This document shows positions 62,123 through 64,000 of a stretch of DNA of 64,000 bases, one piece after another. The translations under genes were made by a program, and so were the position numbers. This DNA is from Nitrospiraceae bacterium (GTDB lineage Bacteria; Nitrospirota; Nitrospiria; Nitrospirales; UBA8639): positions 1 through 64,000 of the forward strand of contig JACKFE010000002.1 of assembly GCA_020632635.1 (NCBI GenBank). Reading direction: 5' to 3'. Under the pieces are notes generated by a model that worked only from the letters and a program-made list of their open reading frames with translations, was not told where the DNA came from and did not search any database. The first letter of the stretch is position 1. Every line of letters begins with the position of its first letter.

Positions 62123-64000
62123 TTACTCAAGATTCCATTCAGGCGTGGCAAATACCCATTTCTGCCCACCCTGTTCTTTCGCTTGATACATTGCATGATC
62201 TGCGACTTCCAGCAATTTGGCAGGTTGAGTGGTATCATTCGGATACACTGCGATACCAATACTTGTTTTGACAAAGATGCGGTGGTTATTAAGACGAATA
62301 GGAGGGGTTAAGCAATCTAAAATTTTTTGGGCAACCTGACGAATATCTCGTACTCGATCTAGCCCTTGCAAAATGATCGTAAACTCGTCCCCGCTGAGTC
62401 TGGCCACCGTATCAGTGGATCTCACACAAGTTACCAAGCGTTTGGCAACAATCCGCAATAAGCGATCTCCCATACGATGTCCATATTGATCATTAATGGG
62501 CTTAAAATTATCAAGATCAAGAAACAAAACTGCCAAGAGACCGCCTTGCCGTCGAGTTTGCGCTAAGGCCTGCTGCAAGCGATCCTCAAACATCATCCGA
62601 TTCGGCAAATCTGTTAAGGAATCATGAAAAGCCAGATGCTTTATTTCAGCTTCGGCGGTTTTTCGACCCGAAATATCCTGAAGAATTGCCACATAGTGCG
62701 TGATTTCCCCCTGTTGATTCACTACAGGGGTCACCACTTGTTCAAGATCGATCTCTTCACCGGTTGGCCGTTTTTCATGCACTTCACTTTTCAAACATCC
62801 AGTTGGCAAGCCTCCTGAACTTGGGGAATGCACCAAAGACTGTAGTTGTTCTTTCGGAAACGTCCGAAACAATGTTCCAAGTAGAGCATGCACAGGTTGA
62901 TCTACTAACTTCGTATAGGCTTCATTAACCCATTTGATACACCCATTCAAATCCACAACGCACACCGCATATGACACGGAGTCCATGGCTGCGCTGCGAA
63001 GACGCATATCAGCCAGGCGGTTTCCACAATCAACTAAGGCTAAAATTTGAGCCCGGATTCCTTGCAACCAAGCACATAGAGATTGCTTAAAGACAGCAGG
63101 CTGATCAGACGCCACAACCAACACCCCACACACTGTTTCTCCATGCCTCAAAGGTATAATGACCCATTCCCGAAGACCTAAAACCGGTGGGACCCAGGCC
63201 ACCTTTCCAAGTGGCAGATCATTATGAGTCCCATGAATAACATCCACCCCAGGTGGAAAGTGAGTAAGTGGCTGACTTTCAGAGAAATCCTTCCACCACA
63301 TTGGCCCAAAATTCACCCAATCAATTTTTTTCGCTTCAGCATGGGCCAAAAGCGATAAGGATTCCGGCCCTTCCTGACAGGAAGCAATCCAGGCCAATGA
63401 TATCCCAAAGATTGAAACGATTCCCTGACAGATTTGCGACAAACAAAATTCCAAACTTTTTCCCTCGACCAACTGAGCCGAATAGTCTTGCATAAAAGAC
63501 ACTGGAGGGGCTTCACGTTGCGGTTCATCCAGGATCTCTAAATTCCAAGCCCATGCTGACACATGATGCTTGCAATCAAAAAGTGGGGTGACGGTTGCTC
63601 GCATGCTCTGATTTTGGCCCGAAGTTGTCCTGAGAGTCGCACTCCAGGTATTCGAAGATAATACGGATTCATCTTTTTGAAGCATCTGATGAATGAGTTT
63701 CCATTCATCACTGGGAATAAAATCTCGAAGAGACACAATCCCTAATCCGTGTTGATCAATTCCCAATACACTACACGCGTTCTCGCAAGCCGTCAGGATA
63801 GTTCCATTTGAGGATGTGACAAAATAACAGGGAGGAACCTGGACATGCCTCTGAGACCAAGCGGCCATCCAAGATGCGGACGAAGTTTCCTGAAAGGATG
63901 GCGAGGAGGTAGAAAGTTCCGGGGAAGCAAGAAGATACTTAAGCCGTTCGGATAAGGTTCGAAGAGTCTGACCTAATGCACGTTCTTCAGAAGATAAAGG
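62123..64000 (-). CDS. PAS-GAF-PAS-GGDEF diguanylate cyclase (5' end outside window)
   Basis: The frame stays open to the right edge, and the added residues (PLSSEERALGQTLRTLSERL) look coding, so the ATG at 63868 is probably internal. From the edge: an N-terminal helix, a PAS domain (YFVTSSNGTILTACENACSV), a GAF-like region with ISLAWIASCQEGPESLSLLA, a second PAS (VSYAVCVVDLNGCIKWVNEA), and a GGDEF domain with HDSLTDLPNRMMFEDRL, LFLDLDNFKPINDQYGH and RLSGDEF. SGDEF retains the catalytic acidic residues, so c-di-GMP synthesis is expected. No RxxD inhibition site was noted before the motif. No membrane segment in the visible part. Confidence 0.9.
   Translation of the reverse strand, partial: PLSSEERALGQTLRTLSERLKYLLASPELSTSSPSFQETSSASWMAAWSQRHVQVPPCYFVTSSNGTILTACENACSVLGIDQHGLGIVSLRDFIPSDEWKLIHQMLQKDESVLSSNTWSATLRTTSGQNQSMRATVTPLFDCKHHVSAWAWNLEILDEPQREAPPVSFMQDYSAQLVEGKSLEFCLSQICQGIVSIFGISLAWIASCQEGPESLSLLAHAEAKKIDWVNFGPMWWKDFSESQPLTHFPPGVDVIHGTHNDLPLGKVAWVPPVLGLREWVIIPLRHGETVCGVLVVASDQPAVFKQSLCAWLQGIRAQILALVDCGNRLADMRLRSAAMDSVSYAVCVVDLNGCIKWVNEAYTKLVDQPVHALLGTLFRTFPKEQLQSLVHSPSSGGLPTGCLKSEVHEKRPTGEEIDLEQVVTPVVNQQGEITHYVAILQDISGRKTAEAEIKHLAFHDSLTDLPNRMMFEDRLQQALAQTRRQGGLLAVLFLDLDNFKPINDQYGHRMGDRLLRIVAKRLVTCVRSTDTVARLSGDEFTIILQGLDRVRDIRQVAQKILDCLTPPIRLNNHRIFVKTSIGIAVYPNDTTQPAKLLEVADHAMYQAKEQGGQKWVFATPEWNLE

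Noticed and set aside
61916..62311. A 131-codon + strand open frame
   Set aside because: Its second half is antisense to the GGDEF coding region and it has no recognisable domain.
1..64000. CRISPR arrays, rRNA genes, tRNA genes, prophage or intact insertion sequences
   Set aside because: None seen on either strand by eye; no regularly spaced direct repeats and no transposase or integrase frames.

Overview
The window looks like a chromosome segment of a Nitrospira-like bacterium (phylum Nitrospirota). This is inferred from gene content and style: an SmbP-type His-rich metal-binding protein, multi-PAS/HD-GYP signalling proteins, a complete Tad pilus locus, the agmatine-to-putrescine pair, roughly 50-55% GC judged by eye, and an intergenic repeat at 12.8 kb that resembles, from memory, a dispersed Nitrospira repeat. 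No database search was possible. Region 1 (about 0-18 kb, almost all + strand) is a metal-acquisition island. It holds a VKOR-thioredoxin fusion, two BNR/sialidase-fold secreted proteins sharing a rare CxCC...GCP cysteine pattern, three TonB-dependent receptors (two of them close paralogs with an N-terminal coiled coil), a TonB C-terminal-domain protein carrying a TonB-box-like segment, a PepSY membrane protein, a small Cys/His membrane protein and a convergent SmbP-like gene. Between these genes lie three copies of a structured element of about 125 nt that ends in a terminator-like hairpin and has a possible loop-loop pseudoknot. I regard it as the best candidate here for an undescribed RNA regulator or repeat family. 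Region 2 (18-38 kb) is mixed housekeeping and accessory content: a TPR protein, an APH-like/ATP-binding fusion, a cytochrome c operon with an Slp-type lipoprotein, a class 3 lipase, a response regulator, a HAD nucleotidase, a membrane-anchored Lon-type peptidase domain, aguA/aguB, a YiiX-like protein, a PhoD-like phosphatase and a BrkB/YihY membrane protein. Two DUF3391/HD-GYP c-di-GMP phosphodiesterases and a hybrid histidine kinase follow in or next to it. Region 3 (41.8-53.8 kb, - strand) is a complete Tad/Flp pilus operon, read 5' to 3' as flp, flp2, tadE, tadG, cpaA/tadV, cpaB/rcpC, cpaC/rcpA, a small lipoprotein, cpaE/tadZ, cpaF/tadA, tadB, tadC, tadD. It is preceded by a clear c-di-GMP-I (GEMM-I) riboswitch followed by a terminator hairpin, and the first pilin gene (54 codons) lies just downstream. 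Together with the two HD-GYP proteins and a GGDEF protein at the right edge, this suggests that pilus expression responds to c-di-GMP. Region 4 (54.5-64 kb) holds a prenyltransferase/cyclase-like toroid gene translationally coupled to a Tat-exported DUF362 protein, a second set of Tad pseudopilins (a vWA TadG plus two TadE-like proteins) on the + strand, then cpoB/ybgF and pal of the Tol-Pal system, and a 5'-truncated PAS-GAF-PAS-GGDEF protein running off the window. Start codons were moved from the longest open frame wherever a Shine-Dalgarno sequence, signal peptide or homologous N-terminus argued for it.
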